Source of the DNA: Thioflexithrix psekupsensis
GTDB taxonomy: Bacteria > Pseudomonadota > Gammaproteobacteria > Beggiatoales > Beggiatoaceae
Assembly: GCF_002149925.1 (NCBI RefSeq)
Contig: NZ_MSLT01000019.1
Coordinates: 28,595 to 92,594, forward strand
Length of the DNA: 64,000 bases
Reading direction: 5' to 3'
Shown piece by piece: positions 1 through 9,501 of the stretch. Within the stretch, counting starts at the first letter, position 1, and every line of letters starts with the position of its first letter. Made by a program: the position numbers and the translations under genes. Below the pieces are notes generated by a model, which was given only the letters and a program-made list of their open reading frames with translations, did not search any database and was not told the DNA's origin.

Positions 1-2033
1 CGGCCACGGTCGAAGTCACAGTTGATGGCGAGGATGCGGTCGGAAGCACGGGTGCGGGTGATGGCGAGAACGATGATTCGATCAATGGTTTTGGCAAGGA
101 CACGGTCAGGAACACGGTCAAGGACACGGTCAAGGACACGGTAGTGGACTCGATTGAGGGTGCGGTAAGATACAACCCCTAAAAGAATATAAACTACCCT
201 AACATCAGCAGATTTATCACCAGATTGTATTTTACTTGCCTTTCGAGTTGCCCAAGACAACAGCTTTGCTAATTCAGGCGCATCTGAAATGACTGATTGC
301 CGTAAAAAATCTTGAAAGTCCTTAAAAAATTGTGTGCTATGCTCTTCACTCAATAAACTTACCGTTAATAAAAATACTTCTCGCCAACGTGGTTCATGAT
401 AATGCGGTATTAATGCCTTGATTTGGCTGGGATTTTCTGCAATATATTTGGCAGTAAAAAATTCTTGAATGGTTAAATGCGAAAAGGAATAAATCGATTT
501 AGCCCGTTCTATCAATAAACCATGCTGCGCTTCAATGCTTTTTAAAACCCGTTCGCCTTCTATTTCTTGTTCTTTAAATTCGGGTACTTTTTGCAAAAAA
601 TGTACAAGCTGTTGTTCTAATGATTTTTGCGCAATAAAATAATTGCCTTTATCAAAATTTAACGCCGCGATTGTTGCCAACAATTGCCGCTTACGCCCTA
701 AAGACAAGCCTTTATAAATGACATCGCGTTGAATCGCTCTGGACGCATCCCATTTCTTCAATAAGGCATCGACCGCCTCTTCGTAAAGTTCAAGCCGTCG
801 TGAGGGAAAATTCATGGTGTCATCAAACGCCAAACACAACAAACTCAACAATAAAGGCGTGCGCGCCAACTCTCGCAATCCTTTGTGTTCTTCTTGCTGA
901 AACGCAGTAAAAAATTTATCTCGTTTGGCTACTTTTTCTCCACTAAACCATTTTTTTGCGTAAGCCTTGATTTGCGCCTCGGTAAAATCGGCAATTTCGG
1001 TATAAACGAAATAATCAAAAGTATAATCACTTGCGGCATTACGACAACTGATTAAACAAGTACTGTTTAAATAATCCTTGCTGAATTGTTTTAATTGTTG
1101 ATTTATTTTTTCTCGAATTCCACCGCTTTCTTGCACTTCATCTAAGCCATCAAATAACACAATCATTTCACCCATTCTTAACATAACATCAATAAACTGC
1201 CAATTGTGAGGAATACCACAGGCGACAAATTGCTGATTTAAAAAAGGCTGTAAATCTAAGCCACTGTCTGCCCATTCTTTTAACGAGACAAAAATAGGTA
1301 ATTTATCAATTTTACCCTGAGCCGCTTGCAGAGCAATATATTTAAGAAAAGTGGTTTTACCTGCACCAGGTTTTCCTAAAATAAATAAACGCTTATCACT
1401 TTGATTTTTAACCAATTCTAAGCCATTACTGCGTGGTGTTTTTTCTAAAAAAGCGGGGTCTTCTGTCAATTTAGAAATATCGTAACGACGTTGTGCCGAA
1501 GGTTTATCTAACACAAAAACATCTGTAAAAATTCCCTCCAAAGGCACAGGCTCATGATGCCCTAAAATCCGTATGGTGCTGCACTGCTTAATGATTCCAT
1601 TTAAATAAACATTTTTAATTTCAAAACCATACTTTTCAAACCACTCCTTAGATAATTCTTCATTATGCCATTGCATTAAATAACGAACAGCCTCTAAAGC
1701 AGGTTTTATAAAAGCGTTAGTAATTTCTTTTGATTTGTCTTGATCATGGATTCCAAAATTACCATAACCTTGAATGGTTCTTAATGGATTTTCTAAATGT
1801 CCAAAATCGGGTCGGTCTGGACTGCTTTTTGAGCCTAAATAATTTTCTAAAGTTGGTTTTCCATCGGGTTGCTTTCCATTTTTCTTAACATAAAGATAAC
1901 GACAAAATGCCTCCGCAAATTTACGGCATTCTGGGAGTTGTTGTTTAGGATTATTATGTGTAAAAATAGAATCATAATAATCCAATAAACGCTCATGAAT
2001 CTGAAACAACAAGTTATCGACATTATCCGCCAT
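1..2033 (-). CDS. NACHT-family STAND NTPase, C-terminus cut by window edge
   Basis: Translating the minus strand from an ATG at 2031-2033 gives an open frame of about 677 codons to the left edge. It shows a NACHT-type P-loop (GKPGAGKTT, near residues 218-226), a Walker B-like LFDGLDEV near residue 295 and a winged-helix-like region after it (SFSHLTIQEFFTAKYI). NACHT proteins are signal-sensing NTPases, and several bacterial ones act in anti-phage defence; the role here is not known. The N-terminal 200 residues match no effector domain I can name. The last visible 60 residues are low-complexity repeats of the RVLDRV type, encoded by a 12-bp tandem repeat. A strong GGAGG lies just upstream and the gene starts 10 nt after the RND permease stop, so co-transcription is likely. 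Family call is confident; function is open. Confidence 0.85.
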   Translation of the reverse strand, partial: MADNVDNLLFQIHERLLDYYDSIFTHNNPKQQLPECRKFAEAFCRYLYVKKNGKQPDGKPTLENYLGSKSSPDRPDFGHLENPLRTIQGYGNFGIHDQDKSKEITNAFIKPALEAVRYLMQWHNEELSKEWFEKYGFEIKNVYLNGIIKQCSTIRILGHHEPVPLEGIFTDVFVLDKPSAQRRYDISKLTEDPAFLEKTPRSNGLELVKNQSDKRLFILGKPGAGKTTFLKYIALQAAQGKIDKLPIFVSLKEWADSGLDLQPFLNQQFVACGIPHNWQFIDVMLRMGEMIVLFDGLDEVQESGGIREKINQQLKQFSKDYLNSTCLISCRNAASDYTFDYFVYTEIADFTEAQIKAYAKKWFSGEKVAKRDKFFTAFQQEEHKGLRELARTPLLLSLLCLAFDDTMNFPSRRLELYEEAVDALLKKWDASRAIQRDVIYKGLSLGRKRQLLATIAALNFDKGNYFIAQKSLEQQLVHFLQKVPEFKEQEIEGERVLKSIEAQHGLLIERAKSIYSFSHLTIQEFFTAKYIAENPSQIKALIPHYHEPRWREVFLLTVSLLSEEHSTQFFKDFQDFLRQSVISDAPELAKLLSWATRKASKIQSGDKSADVRVVYILLGVVSYRTLNRVHYRVLDRVLDRVPDRVLAKTIDRIIVLAITRTRASDRILAINCDFDRG
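96..143. repeat. 12-bp tandem repeat inside the NACHT gene tail
   Basis: Four near-identical copies of the 12-mer AAGGACACGGTC follow each other, with degenerate units on both sides. Being a multiple of three, the repeat keeps the frame and encodes a four-residue period (RVLD). It is therefore an in-frame, expandable protein repeat rather than intergenic DNA. Confidence 0.85.
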
Positions 2034-2043
2034 TTTCCCCTCC

Positions 2044-5000
2044 TTAACTCTTAGCCAATACCACACCTGATTTTTCAACCGCTTTAGAGGACATGATGTC
2101 CTCATAAATCGACAATAACACGGGAACAGCAAATAATACCAAAATCGTGGAAAACATTAAACCAAAAGCAATCGATGTCGCCATCGGGATTAAAAATTGC
2201 GCTTGTAATGAAGTTTCAAATAATAACGGCGTTAAACCAAAAATAGTTGTTAATGACGTTAATAACACCGCACGCAAACGCTGACAAGAAGCCTCAATTA
2301 ACGCTTCATAAATGGCCATTCCCTCTGCACGTAATTGCTGATAAAAAGTCACTAAAACTATCGAATCATTCACCACAATTCCCGATAAACCAAAAAATCC
2401 AAATAACGATAAAATCGTTAAATCAATCCCCATCACCCAATGCCCAAACACCGCCCCCACCAATCCAAACGGAATCACACTTAATACCAATAACGGCCAA
2501 CCATAAGAAGAAAATTGCCACGCTAAAATTAAATACATTAAAATTAACGCGAAAAATAAACCCCGTTTCATATCGCCTAATGTTTCCATTTGATCCGCGG
2601 CGCGTCCTTCAAATGAATATTCCACCCCATAACGGCTCACCAATTCGGGTAACACATTTTCTTCTAAATTTGCCAAAATCTCATTGGCATTGGTCACTGC
2701 GGCATCCACATCCGCTGACACCTGAGCTGCTAAACGTCCCTGAGCGCGTCGCAAGGCTTCAAAACCGCGTTGTGTGGTCAATGTCACCGCACTGGTAAAT
2801 GGCACACTGCCCCCATTCGGCAATTGCAAAGTCAACTGCTGCAAACTGGCCAAACGATACCGATCCCCATCCGGCAACGACACCCGCACCTCCACTTCAT
2901 CATCCCCATCTTGGAAAATCTGCACTAACTGCCCATCATAAGCCGCTCTCAACTGCTGCCCCACACTCGCCACCGTCAAACCCAACGCCTTGCCTTGCGG
3001 CGTAAGACTAAAAATCCACTGCTCTTGACCATAAGGCATATCATCTTCAATCGCACTCACGCCCTCAAAAGTACGCAATACTGTCTGCAAAGCCAACGAA
3101 GCCGCTTTCACCTGATACGGGTCTTCAGCCATAAAACGCACCTCAATATCCCGTCCGGGCGGCCCCCCGCGCTGTTCGCTAATGGTCAGCGTTTCCAAAC
3201 CCGCTACCGTTTGCACCCGCTCGCGCCACGCCCGAATAAAGGCTTGATTGCGCACGTCGCGGCTATCCGGTGAAGTTAATTCCACCATTAAAGAACCAAA
3301 TTGATCTCCTTGTCGCGCTCCGCCCGCGCTTGTCACTGACGTTGAGCCGTGACGCAACACCACCACATTAACAATTTTCTCAGGAAAACTGGCTTGTGTT
3401 TCATACAAGGTGTCGTACAAATGGTTTAAAAACGTATCCACTTGTGCTTTAGGCGTTCCCGAAGCAAAACTGGCGTTTGCCAATACCGTCTTACCGTCGG
3501 GAGAAGGAAAAAAAGTAAAATTCACTCGTCCCCCCGCCAACAGTCCCACCGTCAACAACATCATCACCGCAGTACCAGACAACACACTCCATCGCCATGC
3601 AATGGCTTTTTTCACCAGCGGGCGGAAAAATTGATCCCGAAATTGGTCAAAAGCATATTCCAAGCGTTGACGCATACGATGGGGTTTAGCGTGATGCAAT
3701 TGATGAAACGTATGTCGCAAGTGACCGGGCAACACAAAAAAACATTCAATCACCGAAGCAATAATGACGCAAATCATCACAATAGGAATATCAATTAAAA
3801 TATTGCCAATGGTGCCGCTAATGAGCATTAATGGTAAAAACGCAGAAATAGTGGTTAAAGAAGAAGCCATCACCGGTGCTAACATCCGTTGCGCTCCGCC
3901 TTCCGCGGCGAGTAAAGATCGTTCGCCCATTTGGAAATGCACAAACGCATCTTCCCCCACCACAATGGCATCATCCACCACAATGCCTAATGCCATAATC
4001 ATGGCAAATAAACTGATCATATTAATGCTGCCACCGACCATATATAACACTGCCAACATGCCCATTAATGACACTGGAATGCCCACCGCCACCCAAAACG
4101 CCACCCGACCATTTAAAAAAATAAATAACACCGCCACCACTAAAATTAATCCACTGATCCCATTATTCAGTAATAAAGAGATACGCTCTTGAATCAACTC
4201 CCAATATTGATCATAAACTTTTAACTCAATATTAGCGGGTAATAAATGCGCCCGTTCTTTTAACCATGTTTGTAAAATGTTGGCACTTTTTAAGGCATCA
4301 TCACTTTCAGCGCGTTGCAATAATAATTCAATGGCAGGCTTATGGTTATGCGTTAATAACACTTCGCCATCTTGAGCGCGCCGTTCCACCTGCGCAATAT
4401 CGCCCAAACGTAATAAACGCCCTTGTTCATCGGCCACTAAAGGTAATTGCATAAAAGCCAATTGATCGCGGCTTTGTGCCAAACTGCGCAATTGGCGCGT
4501 GGCATCTTCTTGACCAATAGAACCTGCGGGAATATCTTGACTAAAGGCTTTAATTTTTTCAGAAACTTGGCCTAATGTCAGCCCTAATTCTTCTAAATGA
4601 ACTTGTGGAATTTGAATTGAAATTTCTTCTTCTGGCAAACCTGAAATAGAAATTTGACTGACTCCGCGTTGCAATAATTCTCGCTCAATTTGTTGTGCCA
4701 AATGTCGCAATTCAGCCGGGTCATCAGGCCCCGTAATTAACAAGCGCGCAATCGGATCGTAACGAATCACACGACTGATTTCTGGTTCTTCGGCTTCTAG
4801 GGGTAAATTGCGCAATAATGCGACTTTTTCTTTAACATTATCTAAGGCTTCACCCATGTCTTTATTGGGTTGATATTCTAAAGTGAGGCTGGCGATATTT
4901 TCGGCTGATGTCGCGGTGATTTTGCGTAAGCCATCCACACTGCGCAATTGCTGTTCTAAAGGTCGAGTAATTGCGGTTTGCACATCTTCTGCGGTGGCAT

Positions 5001-5178
5001 CGCTCCACACCACGCGCACGGTAATAATTTCTAAGGCAAAAGTCGGAAAAAATTGAGTATTTAATTTGCTTAATGCCCAAACCCCCGATAATAACATCAT
5101 CATCATTAATAAATTTGCAGCCACTTTATGTTGTGCAAAAATGCCGATTAAATTAGTTTGGTGTTGAAAAGTTTGCAT
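2044..5178 (-). CDS. RND-family efflux permease (AcrB/HAE1-like)
   Basis: The 1044-residue product has the size and layout of an inner-membrane RND proton antiporter: a first membrane segment at about 20-40, a large periplasmic loop, a TM block around 335-480, a second loop and a final TM block. The TM4 acidic pair of the proton relay is present (GIVVDDAIVVGED, about residues 401-402). The TM10 lysine of AcrB is replaced by the GIVVNDSIV motif seen in many RND subfamilies. Such pumps normally need a periplasmic adaptor protein and an outer-membrane channel; neither gene is adjacent, since glnA lies upstream and a NACHT gene downstream. The substrate cannot be told from sequence. The family call is secure. 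Confidence 0.9.
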   Translation of the reverse strand: MQTFQHQTNLIGIFAQHKVAANLLMMMMLLSGVWALSKLNTQFFPTFALEIITVRVVWSDATAEDVQTAITRPLEQQLRSVDGLRKITATSAENIASLTLEYQPNKDMGEALDNVKEKVALLRNLPLEAEEPEISRVIRYDPIARLLITGPDDPAELRHLAQQIERELLQRGVSQISISGLPEEEISIQIPQVHLEELGLTLGQVSEKIKAFSQDIPAGSIGQEDATRQLRSLAQSRDQLAFMQLPLVADEQGRLLRLGDIAQVERRAQDGEVLLTHNHKPAIELLLQRAESDDALKSANILQTWLKERAHLLPANIELKVYDQYWELIQERISLLLNNGISGLILVVAVLFIFLNGRVAFWVAVGIPVSLMGMLAVLYMVGGSINMISLFAMIMALGIVVDDAIVVGEDAFVHFQMGERSLLAAEGGAQRMLAPVMASSLTTISAFLPLMLISGTIGNILIDIPIVMICVIIASVIECFFVLPGHLRHTFHQLHHAKPHRMRQRLEYAFDQFRDQFFRPLVKKAIAWRWSVLSGTAVMMLLTVGLLAGGRVNFTFFPSPDGKTVLANASFASGTPKAQVDTFLNHLYDTLYETQASFPEKIVNVVVLRHGSTSVTSAGGARQGDQFGSLMVELTSPDSRDVRNQAFIRAWRERVQTVAGLETLTISEQRGGPPGRDIEVRFMAEDPYQVKAASLALQTVLRTFEGVSAIEDDMPYGQEQWIFSLTPQGKALGLTVASVGQQLRAAYDGQLVQIFQDGDDEVEVRVSLPDGDRYRLASLQQLTLQLPNGGSVPFTSAVTLTTQRGFEALRRAQGRLAAQVSADVDAAVTNANEILANLEENVLPELVSRYGVEYSFEGRAADQMETLGDMKRGLFFALILMYLILAWQFSSYGWPLLVLSVIPFGLVGAVFGHWVMGIDLTILSLFGFFGLSGIVVNDSIVLVTFYQQLRAEGMAIYEALIEASCQRLRAVLLTSLTTIFGLTPLLFETSLQAQFLIPMATSIAFGLMFSTILVLFAVPVLLSIYEDIMSSKAVEKSGVVLAKS

Positions 5179-5256
5179 CGTTTAATATTTCAATTAAAGT
5201 TTATGGAATTAAAAATTTTTTATCTGAATCAGAATTTCAGAATTTCCAGACAAGCT

Positions 5257-5291
5257 AAAAGGGACAAAACCTTAAAAATTGGTTTTGTCCC
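5257..5291 (-). terminator. Rho-independent terminator of glnA
   Basis: An 11-bp perfect stem (GGGACAAAACC with GGTTTTGTCCC) encloses a 9-nt loop. On the minus strand it is followed by TTTT. It sits about 40 nt after the glnA stop, separating glnA from the RND gene. Confidence 0.8.
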
Positions 5292-5328
5292 TTAATACTA
5301 CAACTAAGATAAAGTAAAATAAATAATT

Positions 5329-6738
5329 TTACAAGCTATAGTACATATCAAATTCAGCCGGATGCGTAGTCATACGAACGCGAGTGACATCGTTCATTTT
5401 CAGCGCAATGTACGCATCGATCAAATCATTGGTGAACACGCCACCTGCCAATAAAAATTCACGATCATTATCCAAATATTCTAAAGCTTGTTCCAATGAG
5501 AAACACACTTTTGGAATTTGGGCTTCTTCTTCTGGTGGCAGATCGTACAAATCTTTATCCATCGCCGCGCCCGGATCAATCTTATTCATGATGCCGTCTA
5601 AACCTGCCATCATCATCGCAGAAAACGCTAAATAAGGATTCGCGGTGGAATCAGGGAAACGTACTTCGATGCGGCGGCCTTTTGGACTGGGTACATAAGG
5701 AATACGAATTGAAGCCGAACGGTTACGCGCTGAATAAGCCAATAATACAGGAGCTTCAAAGTGTGGCACTAAACGCTTGTAACTGTTGGTACTGGGATTG
5801 GTGAACGCATTTAAAGCGCGAGCATGTTTGATAATGCCACCAATATAATACAATGCAGTTTCGGATAAACCTGAATATTTATCGCCCGCAAAAATATTTA
5901 CGCCATCCTTAGACAGAGATTGATGCACGTGCATCCCGCTGCCGTTGTCGCCTACGATGGGTTTAGGCATAAAAGTAACCGTTTTGCCATAACCGTGTGC
6001 GACGTTCATAATCACGTATTTAAGAATTTGCACTTCATCGGCTTTCTTCACTAACGTATTGCTGCCTACACCGATTTCGCATTGGCCGGCGGTGGCAACT
6101 TCGTGGTGATGTACTTCAGCAACCAAGCCCATTTCTTCTAAAGTCAAACACATCGCAGAACGAATGTCATGCAATGAATCGACCGGAGGCACGGGAAAAT
6201 AACCGCCTTTTACACCGGGACGATGGCCGAAGTTACCATCTTGGTAAGTTTTTGACGAGTTCCAACCGGCTTCTTGTGAGTCGATTTCGTAACCACAACC
6301 GCGCATTTCTGAGTGCCAACGCACGTCATCAAAAATGAAAAATTCGTTTTCCGGCCCAAAACGTGCGCTATCGGCAATCCCGGTGGATTTTAAATAGGCT
6401 TCAGCGCGTTTAGCCACAGAACGCGGGTCACGCTCGTAACCTTGCATGGTGGCAGGCTCAATCACGTCACAACGCACGTTTAACGTGACTTCGTCAGAGA
6501 ATGGATCGATCACCGCGGTCTCATCATCGGGCATAAGGATCATGTCTGATTCGTTGATGCTCTTCCAACCAGAAATTGAAGAACCATCGAACATCTTGCC
6601 ATCCACAAAAATATCTTCATTGATCGTATGCGAAGGAACAGTGACATGTTGTTCCTTGCCTTTGGTGTCAGTGAAGCGAAAATCGACAAATTTAACGTTA
6701 TGTTCTTCAATGAGTTCTAGGGTTTTTTTACCAGACAT
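5329..6738 (-). CDS. glnA: Type I glutamine synthetase (GlnA)
   Basis: Makes glutamine from glutamate, ammonia and ATP, the entry point of ammonium assimilation. The open frame extends further upstream, but the ATG at 6736-6738 has a good CAGGAG ribosome site and gives 469 residues, the length of E. coli GlnA. Family motifs are present: DGSSISGW, the GPENEFF metal and glutamate site, [10 protein letters not shown], and NRSASIRIP. The adenylylation site is intact (DLYDLPPEE near residue 397), so GlnE-type covalent control is expected. The N-terminal extension (57 codons) overlaps the candidate promoters and is rejected as coding. The gene appears monocistronic, with its own terminator. Confidence 0.97.
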   Translation of the reverse strand: MSGKKTLELIEEHNVKFVDFRFTDTKGKEQHVTVPSHTINEDIFVDGKMFDGSSISGWKSINESDMILMPDDETAVIDPFSDEVTLNVRCDVIEPATMQGYERDPRSVAKRAEAYLKSTGIADSARFGPENEFFIFDDVRWHSEMRGCGYEIDSQEAGWNSSKTYQDGNFGHRPGVKGGYFPVPPVDSLHDIRSAMCLTLEEMGLVAEVHHHEVATAGQCEIGVGSNTLVKKADEVQILKYVIMNVAHGYGKTVTFMPKPIVGDNGSGMHVHQSLSKDGVNIFAGDKYSGLSETALYYIGGIIKHARALNAFTNPSTNSYKRLVPHFEAPVLLAYSARNRSASIRIPYVPSPKGRRIEVRFPDSTANPYLAFSAMMMAGLDGIMNKIDPGAAMDKDLYDLPPEEEAQIPKVCFSLEQALEYLDNDREFLLAGGVFTNDLIDAYIALKMNDVTRVRMTTHPAEFDMYYSL

Positions 6739-6869
6739 AATTGACTCCTGTAAGGATTTATTATTGACGTTGGGTTGAGCCGGTTGGTCGAAACCAGTGC
6801 GTGACAACACGGCTGCTATTTTGAGTCTAAAACTTGACGCTTGGCAAGTGATTTCGTTAAGAGACGGTG

Positions 6870-6886
6870 CGTAAATCGCGTGCCAT
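6870..6886 (-). promoter_or_regulatory. Candidate sigma54 (-24/-12) promoter of glnA
   Basis: On the minus strand TGGCACG-N4-TTAC matches the -24/-12 consensus (TGGCACG-N4-TTGC) with one mismatch in the -12 element. It lies about 135 nt upstream of the glnA start. Dual sigma70/sigma54 control is the known arrangement for enteric glnA; its use here is inferred. Confidence 0.5.
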
Positions 6887-6895
6887 AATGCACAG

Positions 6896-6904
6896 ATTAT
6901 ACCA
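6896..6904 (-). promoter_or_regulatory. Candidate extended -10 sigma70 promoter of glnA
   Basis: The minus strand reads TGGTATAAT, a perfect extended -10 element, just upstream of the sigma54-like site. A good -35 is not seen at 17 nt. It could be the nitrogen-replete promoter, by analogy with enteric glnAp1. Confidence 0.45.
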
Positions 6905-6965
6905 GTCATTATTTATTTTAAAATCAACAGATTATTGTGTAATTAAAGCCAAATTAAAGCAGAAA

Positions 6966-6982
6966 TGCGTTATTTTGGTGCA
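6966..6982 (-). promoter_or_regulatory. Candidate NtrC-binding enhancer site
   Basis: The minus strand holds TGCACCA-N3-TAACGCA: one perfect half-site of the NtrC dyad (TGCACCA-N3-TGGTGCA) and a 4/7 second half. It lies about 95 bp upstream of the sigma54-like promoter, a usual distance for an NtrC enhancer. Confidence 0.35.
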
Positions 6983-7325
6983 TTTAAAAAATAACTCTGC
7001 TTTAAATGAGTGCGTTTTCACTGCTGCTATCTACATCCAAATCTGGCATAATAATCAGGTCTATTTAACAATCACTAGAGTATCACTGATTTCTACGATG
7101 GGTTTGCCGTCTATTGAAAAAAATACCTACCATTGATTTTGTTAATGAGGAGACCTAAACGCGCCACCAGCGATTTATCACCTAAAAAACCTTTACCCGC
7201 TTGAACAGGTCAAATTCCCCTGATAAAGCAAGTCACATTTTTAAATATCTTGAAATAATTTACTTTTACTATAGTTTTTTTCAATTTCACGATCTTAAAC
7301 CCCGCCACAAACCCTTTTCTGGTGA

Positions 7326-7354
7326 TTGACTGAATAGGGCAGTTGCGATATGTT
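7326..7354 (+). promoter_or_regulatory. Candidate sigma70 promoter for the NlpC/P60-CapA pair
   Basis: TTGACT (5/6 to the -35 consensus), a 17-nt spacer and TATGTT (4/6 to the -10) sit 36 nt upstream of the start at 7390. The rest of 6983-7325 shows no gene or clear structure. Confidence 0.45.
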
Positions 7355-7389
7355 TCAGGCTCGTTCACTTAAAACTACGTTCAGAGACA

Positions 7390-9501
7390 ATGAATTACTA
7401 TAAACACTTCAAGAAAAAAACCAGCTTTTTGAACCAACGTGGCGAATATGACCGTTTTTTATTTAAAAACGCCGATTCCGCCAAGCCTCAAGCTGAGCGC
7501 ATCCTGCAATTGTCTCCACAATTAGGGGAGCATGGTTATCGTTTGGAACAAGGGCTACAAAGCTCGGCCAGCGTGCATCAATCCCGATCACGGCTGCTGA
7601 TTTTATTCACTTGTTTGTTGGTGCTGGTGTTGTGGTGGATTGCGGCCAACTCAAGGGTTTATTACGACGATCCTCCCGCTTTTTTGGGCGGAGACAAAAG
7701 CCCTGAAGCCAGTTTAAAAACCTTAGCGCGTGAACCTGTCTCTATAGACGAGTTGGAATCATTTAGCGTTGAGCATTTTGCCGAATTTTTAGAAGAAACC
7801 GCCCGCGAGGAAGACAATGCCCGCGACGCAGAGATTGAAGAAAGCATCGCTTTGTATGACCCAATCAGTGGTGTTTTGCTCAATCCCTCTCCGGCTTCTC
7901 CCGACGAACCATTCTCTCCTTGGTTACAAGTCAATGTGGGGTCGGGTGATAATCTCTCGACTATCTTTGAACGACACGAATTAAATAAGCCCCAACTGTA
8001 CCAAATTCTGGCCACCGGCACCTACAGCAAACGCCTAGAACGACTCAGCCCTGAACAAAATCTACGTATTAAACGCGACGAAGCGGGAAATTTAGAAGAT
8101 TTGGTTCTTACGCTTGATTTTGAACATGAACTGCACATTTATCGCAAAGACGGTAAATTTGTAGAAGAAATTCGTAAGCGTGAATTGCAACCGCGTTTAG
8201 TTTACGTGCATGGTTGCGTGGAAAATTCGCTGTACATTGATGGACAAAAAGCAGGATTGGCCAGCCATCAAATCTTAGAATTAAGAGATATTTTTAGTGA
8301 TGATTTTAGACTGCGCAATTTGAAAAAAGGCGATCAATTTACTTTAATTTATCAGCAATACGTGTTTGAAAATGAAGTAGAAATAGGCGATATATTAGCC
8401 GCAGAATTTGTTCATGCCGATAAGCCGCATTATGCCGTTCGCTTAACCGATAGCGATAATCGACGCAGCGATTACTACAATCCCACAACCGCAGGCAAAG
8501 AAGCCTTTAAAAAGCTGACTGCGCAATTAAATGGGTCTTGTCGTATTAAGAAGGAAGCCTTGACTCAAGATATTCCTGTGGCTTTGGGTAAGGTCAAATT
8601 AAATTGGGAAATGCACCCGGATAATGTGCATAACCTCTTTTTTAAAGAAAAAGACGAAACGGCTCTGTTAAGTTGGATACAGCCTAACTTAAACGATCCC
8701 AAGCATCCTGAACCACCCGCTGCCCCCGTCATTGTGGCACAAGCCCCTGCGGCTTCGTCTGCGCGCAGCACCACTCGGCAAAATACGGCAACCGCATCGA
8801 ATACCCGCACCACGCCGTCCACCACAGCCAACAAGCCACGTAACAATAATGTGGCAAGCACCGCCGCCAGTCGAGAAACCACCCGACAAACCCAAGCCAA
8901 CGCTACCCGTAACACAACTCAAACGGCAAATAATACCCGTAACAACGCCAGTTCTACGGCATCCACTTCAACCCGATCCAGCACCACGCAAACCCGCCAA
9001 AGCAGCACAAGCACTGCCACAGCCACAGCTACCGCCGTAACGCGCACCCAAAACCGCCAAACTCAACCTAAATTAACCGCTAAATCCACCGCACCACAAT
9101 GGTCACCTGTTGAAATACCTAATGATTCACGGGCAAGAGTGATTTTAGCCAGCGCACGCAGTTTATTGGGAACGCGCTATCGTTATGGCGGCACTAGCCC
9201 CGCAACGGGGTTTGATTGCAGTGGTTTTGTCTACTACAACATGAGCAAAGCCGGAGTCAAAGTACCCCGCACAGCACGTGAACAATATGCCCGCGCCAAA
9301 CCCGTCTCCCGGAAAGAATTAAAACCCGGTGATTTGGTGTTTTTCCGCGTGAGACATAGTTATATCGATCACGTCGGCATTTATATTGGCAATAATGAGT
9401 TTATCCATGCCGAATCCAGCCGCAAACCCGTCACCATTACCAGTTTAGATAATTCTTATTATCGTCGTTATTTCGTGGGGGGCGGTCGTCATGTTAATTA
9501 A
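7390..9501 (+). CDS. Membrane-anchored envelope hydrolase: MepM-like scaffold with NlpC/P60 domain
   Basis: A 703-residue protein with a cytoplasmic N-tail, one membrane segment (about residues 69-86), an OapA/LysM-like cell-wall binding segment (VGSGDNLSTIF, about 177-210) and a middle domain like the second N-terminal domain of MepM/Csd3 metallo-endopeptidases (about 270-375). A Thr/Ala/Arg/Ser/Asn-rich linker follows (about 440-575). Instead of the expected M23 (LytM) domain, the C-terminus is an NlpC/P60 cysteine peptidase: DCSGF with Cys610, DHVGIYIG with His661 and EFIHA with His673. NlpC/P60 enzymes cut gamma-D-Glu-containing peptide bonds in peptidoglycan. A role in wall growth or septum splitting is inferred. 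The next gene overlaps its 3' end by 11 nt. The start has only a weak ribosome site (CAGAGA). Confidence 0.85.
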   Translation: MNYYKHFKKKTSFLNQRGEYDRFLFKNADSAKPQAERILQLSPQLGEHGYRLEQGLQSSASVHQSRSRLLILFTCLLVLVLWWIAANSRVYYDDPPAFLGGDKSPEASLKTLAREPVSIDELESFSVEHFAEFLEETAREEDNARDAEIEESIALYDPISGVLLNPSPASPDEPFSPWLQVNVGSGDNLSTIFERHELNKPQLYQILATGTYSKRLERLSPEQNLRIKRDEAGNLEDLVLTLDFEHELHIYRKDGKFVEEIRKRELQPRLVYVHGCVENSLYIDGQKAGLASHQILELRDIFSDDFRLRNLKKGDQFTLIYQQYVFENEVEIGDILAAEFVHADKPHYAVRLTDSDNRRSDYYNPTTAGKEAFKKLTAQLNGSCRIKKEALTQDIPVALGKVKLNWEMHPDNVHNLFFKEKDETALLSWIQPNLNDPKHPEPPAAPVIVAQAPAASSARSTTRQNTATASNTRTTPSTTANKPRNNNVASTAASRETTRQTQANATRNTTQTANNTRNNASSTASTSTRSSTTQTRQSSTSTATATATAVTRTQNRQTQPKLTAKSTAPQWSPVEIPNDSRARVILASARSLLGTRYRYGGTSPATGFDCSGFVYYNMSKAGVKVPRTAREQYARAKPVSRKELKPGDLVFFRVRHSYIDHVGIYIGNNEFIHAESSRKPVTITSLDNSYYRRYFVGGGRHVN

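Noticed and set aside
2247..4454. Several plus-strand open frames of 60-140 codons opposite the RND gene
   Set aside because: They lie entirely antisense to a clearly conserved protein, overlap one another and have Pro/His/Thr-rich compositions typical of reverse-strand shadows.
6739..6909. 57-codon N-terminal extension of glnA
   Set aside because: The shorter start has a good ribosome site and gives the exact family length, and the extension covers the candidate promoters.
8565..9040. Antisense and alternate-frame open frames over the Thr/Ala/Arg-rich linker of the NlpC/P60 gene
   Set aside because: They arise from low-complexity codon composition; the in-frame protein continues into a conserved catalytic domain.
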